From Notospermus geniculatus (taxonomy: Eukaryota > Nemertea > Pilidiophora > Heteronemertea > Lineidae), in assembly GCA_002633025.1 (NCBI GenBank), contig NMRB01000340.1:254496-318495 (forward strand): a stretch of DNA of 64,000 nucleotides, given 5' to 3'. Each line of letters starts with the position of its first letter. Positions within the stretch are counted from its first letter, which is position 1. Of the stretch, positions 34,937 to 47,841 are shown one piece after another. A program made the position numbers and the translations under genes. Under the pieces are notes generated by a model. It did no database searches, was not told the origin of the DNA, and saw only the letters and a program-made list of their open reading frames with translations.

Positions 34937-35058
34937 GGGGTCGTATTTTAGAACGTTCCTTAACATTAAGGTCGACCTTAAGTCTATTGTAAAACCATCG
35001 AGAACAATAGATTTAAGGTGGACCTTAATGTTAAGGAACATTCTAAAATATGGCCCGT
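34937..35058. mobile_element. Foldback element with GGGTCGTATTTTAGAA ends, copy a
   Basis: TCGTATTTTAGAACGTTCCT pairs with AGGAACATTCTAAAATATGG, and TTAACATTAAGGTCGACCTT pairs with AAGGTGGACCTTAATGTTAA. It lies about 650 bp downstream of the AFF stop. Its terminus resembles those at 2711 and 58093. Confidence 0.8.
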
Positions 35059-35758
35059 AATCTATTGATACCCATCATTCTTTTTTGTTGGGGGGGGGGG
35101 GGGGGTATTGGCAAACGGGGGCAGTGGAAAACATTACACCTGGTCTAGCCCACCTCCGTCTGAAAAANGACGGAGCTAGTGTTGTCTATAAAGAGGAACC
35201 TGACTGTTGGAGAGTTTATCAGAGTGTTAACATGATGATACCATTTATTTATTTGAAGCTCTATTTATTATAAAAACACAAATGATGTTATTTGATACGA
35301 GGTGGTGTCCAAGTTGACCGATGGCATAAAATGTACATATTTTTGTAGTGAGTCTTCCGCAGACAGCCGGACAGACAGACAGACACACAGATTTGGCTTC
35401 CGAGAAACATGATCTCCCGGGAATGTGGAAAGTGGATCAAAAATCGTCACTTGATTTTGTGGTCAGGTGAGGCCTAAGGAGACAAAGCTTCATACTGTGA
35501 GAGACTGAAGGCCTCCAGACACTTGCGGTGTGGTTTTTGGATTGGCCAGTCGTATGGAGGTAGGGTGGTGGATAGTAACGAGGACGTACTGCCAAATGCA
35601 GTGTGAAACATGCAAATGTGTGGAGGTCTTCATAACCTGTGGAGTATTAAAATGAGGCAAAGCTTGTATATACAGGGTGGTGTCTTGTAAATATCCCCTG
35701 AACAATATCTTTGATCTTATGGGCCATTATTTGGCCTGATTGAAGTTTGTTATGGGTG

Positions 35759-36003
35759 GCGTCCACTAGAGCGCGGACAACATTAGGAAGGGTTTGGGAA
35801 GCAAGTGTGTCATTTCGGCATTGCTTCCGCATCAAGTCCTATTGGTCGTTTTACCCTCTCCCGAACGTGCAGAAATGCCGCGAACTGTTCAGGAATGATA
35901 AAGACAGTGAACGGAACCTTTCAAGAATATGCGGAGAGGTTGCCGAATGAATGCGGATTCACTAAATTTGCATTCCGCGTCTTGTCCGCGCCCTAGTGGA
36001 CGC
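35759..36003. mobile_element. MITE with GCGTCCACTAGAGCGCGGACAA ends
   Basis: The left end GCGTCCACTAGAGCGCGGAC is complementary to the right end GTCCGCGCCCTAGTGGACGC, with one mismatch. It is 245 bp and noncoding. Confidence 0.8.
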
Positions 36004-36808
36004 TAGGTTTTAGTGGGTTGGGACGAGGGAATCTATGAGGGGTCTAGTGAGCCTGAGATCCTCTGTCCCTACTTCCCACGTGGAAAGTCGACTCCAAAAT
36101 AATGAGTTCTGCACTCTAAGTGGCGATTTCTGTATCCGCTTCCTGCTCACCATATCCTGGTGAGATTGCTGAGTTGGCCGGCAGGTGGCAGTAGCAGCAC
36201 TTAGTCTCCGTTTCAGGATAGCTGACTCGGAGAAAGCGGCGTTTAAGACACACCTGTCTGGCGGTGAACTCAGAAAAAGCTAGAGGCACATAATGAAGTA
36301 TATTTGTAGCCAAATTGTAGAACGTGGTTGAAACCCCTGAATACCTAGTTCCTAACCTGAATAGAGCTTTCTCATCACACACCATGGTGCTTTTTGTAGT
36401 TTTTTGGACCAAATTTCGGTTCATGCCTTGACTGAAATCAAAGTTGTGCTGACGAATAAGACAGGATGGGTACTGTATATGATTGTGATGTACAGATAGG
36501 CATTGTGTAAGAATGACCAGTGTTGAATCCTACATGGGAATACTCGGCAATAGACTGTGTTACAAAGCAATTAAACCATTACTCTGCCAGATTTCAGTGT
36601 CTATTAGAATATGGTCGTAATGACGTGGACCTTTTATTTCTTGTTAACTTTAAAGCATTCGGTCTCTCCGACTCTGAGCCTGGTAAAAACCATAGCCTTA
36701 CAATAGCAGGCTGGGTCCTTGCACCTTTAGAGAGAGCCATATTCCAGACTGTGCCCCAGGCATATCGATGAAAATCTGTCACTTTCACAGTGCTGCTACC
36801 TGTTAGAT

Positions 36809-36920
36809 GGCAACTTCACTCGAGGTACCCTACAGTGGCAACCACACTCGAGGTACCCTACAGTGGCAACCACACTCGAGGTACCCTACAGTAGCAACCA
36901 CACTCGAGGTACCTTACAGT
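36809..36920. repeat. 28-bp minisatellite, four copies
   Basis: Four tandem copies of GGCAACCACACTCGAGGTAC CCTACAGT, exactly 28 bp apart, with few substitutions. Confidence 0.95.
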
Positions 36921-37165
36921 AATTTACAAATCATAGAAACATGTTCAAGCTGTATCATTTATAACAGTTCATTGCATCAGATCTCAAAAGTTCGGTCAAA
37001 ATAATAAAACATGTGATCTCTTGTGCTATTTTAAGTTATTGCAATTGAATCTCCTCGCAGAAAATCATAAATAAATTAATCCATTTTCCTGTCTGTTTAT
37101 GTTGTAACTTATTGAGCCGTGGAATGTGTAATTCTCGACCAAATCCTGCATTGATTTAGAGATAA

Positions 37166-37288
37166 TGACCCGTATTTTAGAATCCTTCTCAACGTAAAGG
37201 AGTTACTCAAGGCTATTGTTCTCAACAGGACAACAACAGCCTTGAGGAACTCCTTTACGTTGAGCAGCATTCTGAAATACGGGCCAAT
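37166..37288. mobile_element. Foldback element with GGCCCGTATTTTAGAAT ends, copy b
   Basis: GACCCGTATTTTAGAATCCT pairs with ATTCTGAAATACGGGCC, and AACGTAAAGGAGTTACTCAA pairs with TTGAGGAACTCCTTTACGTT. Same terminus as copy a, with different arm sequence. Confidence 0.8.
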
Positions 37289-40200
37289 GTGACATTAGAT
37301 AAAACCGTCAATCGCATACCGGTATTTGATGCTCAGTTCTCCGTTGAATGTTTACTTTCCAATTAATGAGAGATTTCTTGCTCCAGTTTCATTCGCAAAT
37401 TTGTGCTTCACTGTGTCGAGATACAGGGCTTTCTGCCCGTTGAGGTCTTAGACAGAAATAAGAAGTTATAATGTGTCAGAACTCACCACACCAGTGCCAA
37501 AATTGTAATGATTTAAGTGCCTGATTACATAATCCATATTTTAACTCATTCATTGACATTGGTTATAAACACAGTCGATAGGGCTGGTTCAGTCATGAAT
37601 GGTACCCTCCCAGAACTGATCGAGCTCTTTTGAAATTATCTCTGAAGTGGTGTGTCTGCAGTCATCCAATGGTGCGATAACGACTTCTCAGACACTTGCA
37701 AATGAATACCAGTTTCGACAACAAGGGAGGAGATTCCATTGTCTTTGGAAGGTTCCATCGGGATTTACCTTTGGTGCCCTTGTTTGATGCCCTTTTACTC
37801 AATGTCCCGGCATTCTTGAATACTCACCTGACTCCAAGAAAATCATGCTCTTCATACCTCAAGATTGTTTGTACCTCATAAAGAGGAATAATTAAAGACT
37901 AACAGTTCAAGAGTTAGTGAGAAATTCAAAGTAGGGCTAGCCAGTTTATGATAAAAGAACAATTGGTGTTTTTGAGAGGTTTTTTGCTAGCCCGGTGTCA
38001 AATGGGATGATGTTGAACACTGTCAAAAAAAGCTGGACAGGTCAAGTGAAACTTCTCAAAGTTCTTTCAGCTAAGTTGACTGGAGTTTTAAATAGCATTT
38101 ATTCATGTTCAATGTGCAGAATTCCGGTAAGTTTGGTTTGAAGTGGAAAGCACAGATGTTCTTTGTGAGCAGTTTCAGTGACAGTGTCCAGTTTATTATT
38201 GCTAATGTGTGAGTTCTTAATCATGAAGTTTTACTGCTGGATATTGACAAGGCGTATTACTTGGTTGCTATTTGTCTCTGGTTTTCAGTCAAATTATGAA
38301 ATTCCTAATCAAGGAATCAGTGCTATGAAAATCGGAGAATCTTTGAGGCAAAATGGTGACTTGGGTTCGGTATGTTTGAATTTGTGACAAAATGCATGTT
38401 GTTTTTGAGCCCTGGCCCACGTTTTATAGCTGAAGACTGGATTATGTTTACCAGAATATCGTGTGATGAATAACAAATCGTCGTAAGACTTGGAATAATC
38501 AAAGTAGGAATCAAAAGTTGCTCACAATCATAGAAATACCTGTATTTGTGTTGATCTTGAATATCTTTTACGATGCCTGCCAATAGGTTGACAGTTAGAG
38601 AAATGTTGGATCTTTTTAAGCAGCAGGTCACCTCAGCTGTTCCCAGCTTGATAAGGTGCCACTGCATTTATTGGCGTGCAATGCAAGCCTTCACATTCCA
38701 TATCAGTATGTCGGATAATCGGTATATTCTGTTTGATGCACCCAGTTTCTTTAAGGACTGTGGGAGCCTTCTCAGTTGTATCCTGAGAATCTCGGGTCAT
38801 TTACAGTCAGACCCCTCCCTTAATGCAAGGGGGGGCCGGTTGTGAAGACCCTGAGTGCGAGGATGTCTCAGTTCGGGCAAAATTACGTTTTTTGATCTGA
38901 AAGTTTTGAAAAAAACTGTCGGTGCCATGTATTGTTTTAGAACAGGGTGTGTTGCCATGGGATTTTTGTTCCTACAGTCCTTACAGAGATCAGGTGAAGC
39001 CAAATGGCGAACTTCGTCAAAGATTGACATGAAGTACTCCACTGACGTTGGCCTTTTTTGACCAAACGTTTAGGTCTTGGATCTCCTATGCAAAATGATG
39101 AAATGGTCTCTGGGTTGCCTGGGTGATTTCACCTGGGGAAGGTTTATCGCATGAAATATCACGGGTTGTATCAGATTTTTTGGTGCTGATGAAGAACCAA
39201 ATGATTGGCGTAAATCAAATGTTCTTCCAAAAATATTCCCCTTGCATAGTAGGACAAAAAGGTGTGTGTGTACTGGTATGTTATGGTTATTTTTTCTGGC
39301 ATTTGTTGGGTTAGAAATCTTGGTTCAAGAGAGTTGTGACCCTCGGGAAAAGAGGAAGTCACCTTCGAGTGTAATTCGACGCATAATCAATCAATTTTAG
39401 GTTAAATGTTTTTTTCTTTTTATTGTAATTCAACTTTCCCCTTTGAAATTACCTAGGAACAGCCTCGATCATTTTTGAAATCTGTGCATGAGCGTTTGCC
39501 TATTACAAGTGATTATGTCCATGTTTGAGAGATGCAGGTATCAAAATGCTAATTGGTAATTGAGTTTTATCTCGGAGGTAAGATATACCGTGACCGTGAC
39601 TAAAGTTATTTATTTCTCTTTTCCCTTCCAAGGGGCACTTAGGAGTTCTAGGCTCACGTAGTGAGCTGTTATTGTCATTTGAATAAATGTGTTATTTTTT
39701 GTTTCAAACTTCAGTGTTATATACTTCACAATACATACTGTGTTAGTATATTAAAATTATATATCGATATTAAAATTAGAAAATTTTCATTTCTGCTTCA
39801 TCTGTGTAGTTTTCTGTTCGAAACCAATCGTCCATGTTGTGAAGGAATGATATCTGTGACAGATTCAAAGTTTTTGCCTGATTTTCCTGTAAATGCCTCA
39901 TTCAAAAAGTCCTTCTGATAACTAGCTTGCTGATCCAGAGTTGCCTGTTCTCAGGACTCCGTATGAAAGACCGAAGAATGGAAAGTTTGCATGGTTCTCT
40001 TACAATTCTTTGGCCTCTTTTTCAAGCATTTGTTGCTCTTTCAGAAACAACACACATCAGTGGCTGATGTCCCACTGAAGCAGTCAGACGGCTCAAAAGT
40101 TCAAGACGCTGTCAACCGACACTGCCTTTATGTTTGTTTGTGACACCAAGTAACGGTGTCGCTCTCTATCTTTTGCATGATGTGATTTGCCAAAATGTTG

Positions 40201-42798
40201 ACACGAGATGCTCAAAAATTCGCTTTGCATTTCTCACCAAATTGACTTTAAAAATGAAATGTGCATATATGACCTCAAACAGCAATTTTTAGGCTCAATG
40301 TTTCCAGAAAGAAGATTTCCCGTACCGGTAATACTTGGCCATTATTTTTCCAGTTTACCAACAGGTCTTATAGATGTCCCTGAGAGCATGCCTCTGCTGT
40401 CTGCAGCTGAAAGTTGGATATGAAATGGAACTCATGAACTTATGCTTCTCACTGCTGGGGTGTGTCAGACTGAGGGTATAAATGAGTTTCGCTACAAAAA
40501 ATGTCTTGCTGAAATGAGGTCATCGTCATGGGGATTTCCCCACTGGGGGATGGGAGAACCAATCATCTGTCATCTGGAAAAGAATCTCCATGGTGATGAC
40601 CTAATTTTGGCAAGATGGCTGCTAGGGAACCTTATCTATAACCTCAACTGGAAGTGATTGGTTGAGGCGAAGGTTTTAAACTTTGAACATGCTGAAGTGA
40701 CTTGGGTGATTTTGGTGGGATGCAGCAGAATTCATGATCACGAGATGTTAGAATCATCTTTGTTTTTTACTGGTTGGAGATAATCTTACATGATTTCACT
40801 TCAACTTGAGCTAAATGTGCAATATGTCGTGTACAGAAATTGTACAGGCGTCTTGGCTCTTTTTGGAGTGGAACAGAAAGAATCTATATTTTTAAGAGTG
40901 ATTATTGTAAAGAAGATGAAAGCCACTGGACCGTTTGACTTGCTGTACTTTCCTGTGCTGTATTTTATATACACCCTCTGAACCGTGGTTTCGTTGGTGC
41001 GCTGCTTTACTGATGTTTCACCCAGCAAAGAATCAATCGCCTCACTGTACACAGTTGGTCACACTATCTGTTGAACTCTTGCTTTAGGATTGCAAATTCT
41101 TGAATATTGTAACATACACAAACTTGAGACAAGCTACATGTAAAATGACAGCTGCCCCTTTTTCTGGCCTCTACTTTCAAGAATCCCGTAACAATATGGC
41201 AGAAATTTGGCAAAAAGTGGCATTAACTGTCTAAATTTCATGTCTCGGCCCAGGATTCAACCTTGTCCCTGATAACCTTGGCTTTTACTTCACTGTTGGA
41301 ATCTTACTTTTTTGGCCGATGACACCGGAGCACCCTGGGAACGAGGTTACCCAGGACACTGTGTATGCGACGCAGGCTGAACGTGCATGGGTATTGGTTC
41401 TAACTGGGGTGCAAACGACCCGATACACTGTATATGATACATACTGAATGTACATACATGTACCAATTATTGGTTACAAAGGGTTAAGTCATAAAGGGCG
41501 TACTCTGTTCATTTCAGCTCGACCTGAAGCATGTCAGCTTACATATCTGTGTGTTGAAAGTGCATGTCTTTTGGGTCAGGCTTTGCTTTGTGGTTTTAGG
41601 TTTTACTACCGGTAACCCATTCAGGATAGCTGTAACCATGGTAACGAAATTTCACACAGATATCAAATCAGAAATATGAAGAATTTTTCAGAACAAGCTA
41701 TAAGCCACAGGACAGACGTTCATCTTTTCTCACGGCATACCTCCTAAATGGGTTAATTTTGTAAAACTTTGCTGTTTTGTCTCGACTTTTCCCCCCAGTC
41801 GGGCGGGGTTACTGAAGTCACTTCATCCATCCAGCTGGTATATCATGTTGTAAACATTATGGAGACTATTCCATATGGGGCCTTGATGGTTATTTTCCAG
41901 ATGATAAAAGATGGTATTTATCCACTTTTCATACTCTCATTCTGGGGCGAGGAGGGCGAGATTTGACCAATGCCTTGGAAATACAATGTCTGTGTATGCA
42001 ATGTTTTTCTATTGTTCTCTGTACATTCTTTTAAATGTACAACATTGTGTTAACAAGTCTTTTTCGGACGACTTCCAATGACATATTCTTGTCGAAACCT
42101 GGAGGATTTTTTATCATTTCATCCGTACTGTCAATGCATCACTCATTTGTTCTACATTCACTGAATTCACTGAATCTCATTAACATAATATGCAAATTAG
42201 CAACTGGCCAATGCCCAATAATCTGGAATCTGTGTTCTCATCTTTTGTTCATTTTGACCGATTCCATGAATGAATCAGAGATTTTGGTTTCAAAAGCTTA
42301 TCATATCACAGAGAAAGAAAAATTCCATATTTCCGTAAGAATGGAAGGAAAATTCCAAAGTCAGTTTTGTACCCAGCATCATTTTTGTGTGATTGCCTAT
42401 GGCTGTAACTTCTGAATAACATGGAAGTAGGCTTAGCTCCATATGTTAAGAGAAGGCGACGCTCGACAAAGATCACTCACTAGAGCAATCACTATGTCCT
42501 CCAGTTCAAGGTCATATATGGGCGAAGGTGGTCCACATGTCGCCTGTCCAGTAATAATGTGAAAAAAGGGTTTATGTGGGCGTTAAGTAATACTGCTTCA
42601 ATACGTATCTTATTTGTGATATTAACCAAGAGACGCTGAAAATAATGATGCCAAGAAGGGTTTTTAAAATGTTGCCATATTAGCTATCTGCCAAATTGAT
42701 CGTCCCTGATAACCTAGTGTTCTTCATGACTATGGTGTGACAAACCCTTGATTCTACCTTGTTCAGTTCCCATCACCATGGAAATGTATCTGCTGTTC
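37289..42798. other. AT-rich noncoding stretch
   Basis: Long unique-looking AT-rich DNA. No exon, RNA gene or strong repeat is recognised. Open frames are short and biased to Phe/Leu/Ile/Ser as expected for AT-rich random sequence. It may include a distal AFF 3' UTR or an intergenic region. Confidence 0.5.
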
Positions 42799-42955
42799 GA
42801 GGGGCGGATACAGGATTAGGGAAAAGAGGGGACGCCCTGTGCTAGGAACATTGAAATTTGCACCCAATTCCAGAATTTCACGGTCGATTTTACAGATTTG
42901 TTGGCCAAAAGGGGAGGCGCGGGCTCGGTGCACCCCCCTCTGGATCCGCGCCTGT
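42799..42955. mobile_element. Element with GGGGCGGATMCAGG / CCTCTGGATCCGCGCCTGTG ends, copy 1
   Basis: The left end GAGGGGCGGATACAGGATTA and the right end CTCTGGATCCGCGCCTGTG are imperfectly complementary. The interior has no coding capacity. This terminus type also appears at 59261-59519. Confidence 0.55.
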
Positions 42956-44218
42956 GTTTTGTTGTTAGCGAACTCACCATAGTACAATACATGCAAAATG
43001 TGTACAACATAACAGTTAAGTAAGCGATAGTGCTTAGTATTATTTTGTGCAAAACCAGACATACCTGTTCCGTACAACAAGTATATATTCTCTGTACAAC
43101 AAGTGCATTCATATGTCAACACAAATTCACATTTGTATCAGAAATCAAATGAGCTATAACAATTTGTATTGCCCTGAAGAAAGTGAGCATTTTCATAGGC
43201 TGTCAGGTTGGTGCTACTAAGACCAGATGTATTCGCAAAAAAGGTATTTTTGAAACATTTGAAAATGTTCATTTTCGTCAGTGCGTTTATGAAGAGACGC
43301 CATAGTTTCTACAGACCTCTGTATGTGAAATAATAATGTGTTCATTCCTTATAACCTTAATGGCCAATATCCCCATAAACATGCGAAATAAACTTGAGAC
43401 AATTCTGTTTTGAGATTAACGTTGGAAACTTCTCGAGCTTCCCTTTGACGGAGAGCAGTTTCTAGACTTTAAAAGGCTGAGACGACTACTGCAAGGCTGA
43501 CAATTTGTGGTGCTTCCATCAGACAAAAAGGCATTCTCCGCTGTACCGGTAAATGAACAATCCCGTGACATAAGTGACAATTTAAAATGCCGTCATTTTT
43601 TGGGGCTTCTGTCTAGAGCATTTTTGCCTTGTTTTAGCATTTTAACTTTGCCTACTCTGACATACATGCATGCATTAACATTATTACAATTACCTGAACA
43701 CCTGAATTTATTCTCCAAATGCCATATAAAGAATGGGATAGTATTTCTTATTTAAATGCAATTCTGTCGTGTTCAGCAAGGCCTAATACCCCTTAACTGA
43801 TTCAATCCTAGTTATCCCCCTTTGTTGATTCACTGCCAGAACACTTCAGAAGTTCTCTGATGTTTGTTTCAGTCTCTTGCACTAAAATTTACACTAAATT
43901 CTGTATTTGTTGCATATAATTAATAGTGCCTTCGCCGTCTGTCCAAATGTTCAAAATTGCTCCCTAAACAATGTCTCACACTTCGTATATTTATTGTCTG
44001 AAATTTGTTCTGGTAATTTGTACATCTGTGTTTTGATTTAGCCATAACTTACCATCCGTTATTGAATCTATGAGTTAAATATTTTTAGGCGTATTTTCAT
44101 TGAAATCATAGTCTCAGATTGGATATATGAAATCCTTGACTCCCAGTTACCTTGGTCGCAGACCTGGGGGAGTTTGATCTGTATCTTATAACTTCTCTCT
44201 GATATCCAAAATAGAAAC
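42956..44218. other. AT-rich noncoding stretch
   Basis: Nothing recognised. Confidence 0.5.
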
Positions 44219-44420
44219 ACAAAAAACGACACACAAAATGATAGTAAACATACAGTTGTCTCCAAATCTTCAAAATATTCGACCCCAACCAGGGTCTTCC
44301 TCGGGCACTTTCTAGTTGAGGTAACAGAAGTGATTCTGTTATCAGGACTGTGCCTGCTCACAGGAAGTGCCTGCCCAGGAAGACCCCAGTTGGGGACGAC
44401 TTTATGTTTACTATTATAAC
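44219..44420. repeat. Dispersed repeat with GTAAACATA...GTCGTC core, copy 2 (palindromic)
   Basis: AAAATGATAGTAAACATACA at the left and GACTTTATGTTTACTATTAT at the right are inverted. Inside are CGACCCCAACCAGGGTCTTC and GAAGACCCCAGTTGGGGACG. It aligns with 62485-62602 and 57449-57578. Confidence 0.75.
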
Positions 44421-44522
44421 TTTTGTCAAGGCTCAATGCATATCCAGTCACAATAATAATAATTCAAACCAGAACTAGGTAACAACTTCAGGGCATGGGT
44501 AAAAGGTAAGTTCCACTTTTCT

Positions 44523-45178
44523 TGCCCCAGAGTCCAGCAGACAGCATCTTCTGTCAAAGTTTTCCAGGGGTGCAGCTAGCGGAGGGGCAAATGCCCCCAG
44601 AGCAAAAAGGGACAAAGCAAATTTTTCCTCTAAAAGGTCATTTTCCCTCTTCAAGCGAAGTTATTGTGGTGTCAGATGTGGGGAAAATGCATCTGAGAGG
44701 ATGTAGATCTTCAATTTTTTTCTGGGGAGGACCCCCCTCCAACTTCGCCCTCCAGACTCAATCAATTTTGCCCCCCCTAGGCCATAAAAGCTAGCTACGC
44801 CCCTGTTTTCTCACACCCTATGATATTGATTGAAAAATATTTGAAGAAAGGTTGTTCCTATCAACCATCTGAAGAATGTTTCTTCAATTCTTTTCAATTC
44901 ATTCAAAACTTTAAAGCCTCACTGTATTGAATTCAGAAATTGCTTACGTCCTCCGACGTTAGTGTAGTGTAAAATGTACTATGCTCTATCTGAATGCATT
45001 AGACCTCTGCCTGCAGGTTTTTAATTGTGTGCTGAGAACTAGGTCTTGATTCTGTGACGTACGTATCAGGCAAGCATTTTGGGGACCATCACGAGGCTAT
45101 GAGGCCTCTACATGCAAAGTCCTAACAGTTTGAAAATGTCGTAGATTGTCTGCTGAAACCTGGGGCAGAGGAGTCAAA
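44523..45178. mobile_element. Foldback element copy 3, interrupted by a nested element
   Basis: CCCCAGAGTCCAGCAGACAG at the left and TGCTGAAACCTGGGGCAGAG at the right are the ends of the 29717/33070 family. The shared interior TATTTGAAGAAAGGTTGTTC is at 44838. The copy is split by a 231-bp insertion at 44575-44805. It contains about 200 further bases (44920-45120) not present in the other copies. Confidence 0.7.
44575..44805. mobile_element. Element with GGGGYGTAGCTAGC ends, copy 2, nested, with 5-bp target duplication
   Basis: The left end CAGGGGTGCAGCTAGC and right end GCTAGCTACGCCCCTG are complementary. TTTTC occurs directly on both sides (44570-44574 and 44806-44810). Removing the element rejoins GTTTTC|TCACACCCTATG as in other copies of the host foldback element. 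Confidence 0.8.
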
Positions 45179-46525
45179 CGTTCCATTGGTTACCATTATC
45201 TGAAGGCACCTATACTTCCCTTTCTTGCTATGCTCTCAATTCTAGTAATACTTTATTAACAATTGTTTAAGTTGTAGTATGGAGGTGTTATCAATAATAA
45301 TGCCTCCATGGTTATATCTCGGTTAACTTGGTTCATGTCCGATTCTTGGTGACCTTGATCCCCTTGTTTTCTATCTTCCTTTCATTCTTCCCAACTGTAA
45401 CATTCTTTGGGTTTTGATGTTAATGGCATGTTGTTTGGTAAAATTGAAAGAACAGGGTGGTTTGATGTTAGGCTGTGTTTTAGTCAGGAAAGCCTGTGTG
45501 TCACCTACTGGTTTGAATTCAGAAGAGGTGATTTCTGAGTTAAAAATTTAGTTTGAATGATGTCATTGCCACCACCACCTGCGCGAAGCGTGTGCACAAA
45601 GTCAGGTGGCCTTGGCAATGACGTCACCTGGCAGAACCGGTGGTTACCTGACCTAAGACTCTCACCACAACAAGCGCCATCTGGAGTAGAACCAGACTTG
45701 GAAATCTCACAAATGTCATTGAACTTGTTGCTTTGTGGTGACTGAAAGGTTGCTCAGTGTCAGACTCGAGTTGCAAACGTGCATCCTGTGAAGTTCAAAT
45801 CATTTGACTTCTAAGTGGGATTTCAACCCTTGGTTTATAATCTGATGAGGTAAGAATTCTAGTGCTTCATTTTGGATGAACTTTCATGCATGATGAAGTT
45901 AATAATTTCATTTCATGAGTTATCTGATGGCGGATTGCATTGAACGAAAAATTCATATCTTGTTCAGTTTAGTAATCAATTGAATCTTCTGTTGATGAAA
46001 ATGCATGCCAACATCCCTAACGACCAAACACACGCATGTACCAAAAGCCAACCTTGTCCCCAGTGCTCAATGTCGTCTGCTTTTTGACACACTGCTCGGC
46101 TTTTGTTTTTCCTGCTCGTTAAGACGGGGCTCTGGGCACGAGGTTGAAAAGAATGTAGACTGGTCCGCTGCCCTCAAAACGCTCCGTTGTCATACTCGTA
46201 TTTGCAGAGCTTTTAGGACAGGAGACCAGTGTACGAAAATAGACTAGTTCCCGTCTTTGCCGCTGCGAAATAGTCTAAACAAAGCCCGCTTTCATTTGAA
46301 ATCAGTTGAATGTATCAACTCTGTACATACACTGTTCCTATTTATGCAACATTAGTGTGTTTCCAAGGCAAACTGTGTACAGTCTCTTGCTGTGTCATTC
46401 CGACAGTGTTGATCATGTACTGTTGCAAGGTTTGATTGTCATGATGATTATCAGAACCACCAATAAACATCTCAAGCAGAACCATGTGAATTTTCATATC
46501 CTTTTGATGACTTCGTCTTGACCAG
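45179..46525. other. Noncoding stretch
   Basis: A short inverted pair lies around 45568-45620 (TCATTGCCACCACCACCTG / AGGTGGCCTTGGCAATGA). No gene is recognised. Confidence 0.5.
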
Positions 46526-46590
46526 CCTGGTTCCCTGGCCACCGTCTAGATGGCGCTCGGCGCCATCAGACGGTGGCCAGGGAACCAGGG
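46526..46590. repeat. 65-bp hairpin
   Basis: CCTGGTTCCCTGGCCACCGT and ACGGTGGCCAGGGAACCAGG are exact complements. The inner TCTAGATGGCGC/GCGCCATCAGA also pairs, leaving a tiny loop. Confidence 0.9.
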
Positions 46591-46791
46591 TTGTTCTTGA
46601 CCTCCTCCAAGAGCCTAGATAGGCCCTACCTGAAGGTGTGGTCCGAGGGGTGTTGAGGGTTCAAGAGGAACACCCTTTCCCAACATTTCCTTAGCTAATC
46701 GGGTTCAGAATGCTCTCCGTCACCGCATACTTGTGCGCGGTCACTGACGGACGGACGGAACGCTAGAACCTCGGATATTCTCAGGATGGAT

Positions 46792-47130
46792 AGGCCAAGC
46801 GCACATTTGCGGCAAAACTCAATGCGGTAGGGATGTTTTTAAAATCGACTGACCCGGCCGAATGACAAGTTGACAGCGTCGGGTCCGCATCGGGTTTTGC
46901 CGCAAATGTGCGCGTGGCCTGATAATTTGGGCTTGCAGCCACGACGGGTCGGGGCTCGAAGATATTAAAATAGGCTTGCAGATACGACCGTCGGGGCCGC
47001 AAGAAAAGCTCTGTACTGGGGACACGACGGTCGGGTCTGCAAGACAGCATAATTTACTTGCGGAAACGACCGTCGTTTCTGCAAGACGAAATTCATTACC
47101 TGCGGGACCGACCGTCGGGTAAATATCCCC
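46792..47130. repeat. Inverted repeat followed by an array of CGACCGTCG palindromes
   Basis: GGCCAAGCGCACATTTGCGG (46793) pairs with CCGCAAATGTGCGCGTGGCC (46900). It is followed by four or five units each containing CTTGCRGA..ACGACCGTCGGG..GCAAGA. Confidence 0.65.
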
Positions 47131-47245
47131 AGCCTTCCAAAGTAGCTTTCTGCATCTCCCTTTAGTTAAGATTTCCACTTTAGTGGTGGTTTGAGGGAAT
47201 CCCTTGGGATTTTCATACTTAAGTAGTTTTATGCATATGGCCCCT

Positions 47246-47480
47246 GGCCATTACCTTTGACGCTTCTTGGGCTTTGTGTTGAGGCCCATTCCATGGACTG
47301 TATCCGCTGGTTCGCCTGGCTACGGCGTTCTCCGCATACCAGTGCGCTGCTTCCGGTTCGCGACGCTGGACAAAAACCCTAGCCCGCAAGGGCAGTGTGG
47401 GACCAGCTTTTAAAGCATGCATTCCACTCAGGTCGCTCTCTGCTAAATCTCGCCGGTCAACATATGGCTTTATTAGTCCG
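47246..47480. repeat. Direct dispersed repeat, copy 1
   Basis: It matches 49120-49399 in the same orientation: CCATTACCTTTGACGCTTCT at the start, TGGCTACGGCGTTCTCCGCA in the middle, CATATGGCTTTATTAGTCCG at the end. On the minus strand both copies read REPEAAHWYAENAVAR. Confidence 0.85.
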
Positions 47481-47841
47481 ACTTGATATTTCACACACAT
47501 ACGTACAGACATATACAGTGTACTTAAACATTTAAAAATGGTCTCACAACAATCAAAACTTCTCTTCATGGAAATAAACGGGTGACTTTGAGAGTAAAAC
47601 TGCCCGGTCAACAAAGCATGTTCATATCCCAAAATTTTAACTATCCACCACTGCTACTAACGGTGAAATATGCATTACTGCGTTTCTTCTGATCTCCCCC
47701 AGAGATTCATCTCGTTTGGATCAGGAGCTGGGGGGGGGGCATTTTTTANGGAAAAGGGGGCATTTTCGGCACCAGTCTTCGGGAAAAAAATCCCGACTTA
47801 AAATAGGGGTACTTTGAATGACTTTTCTCCCGAAAAATTCT

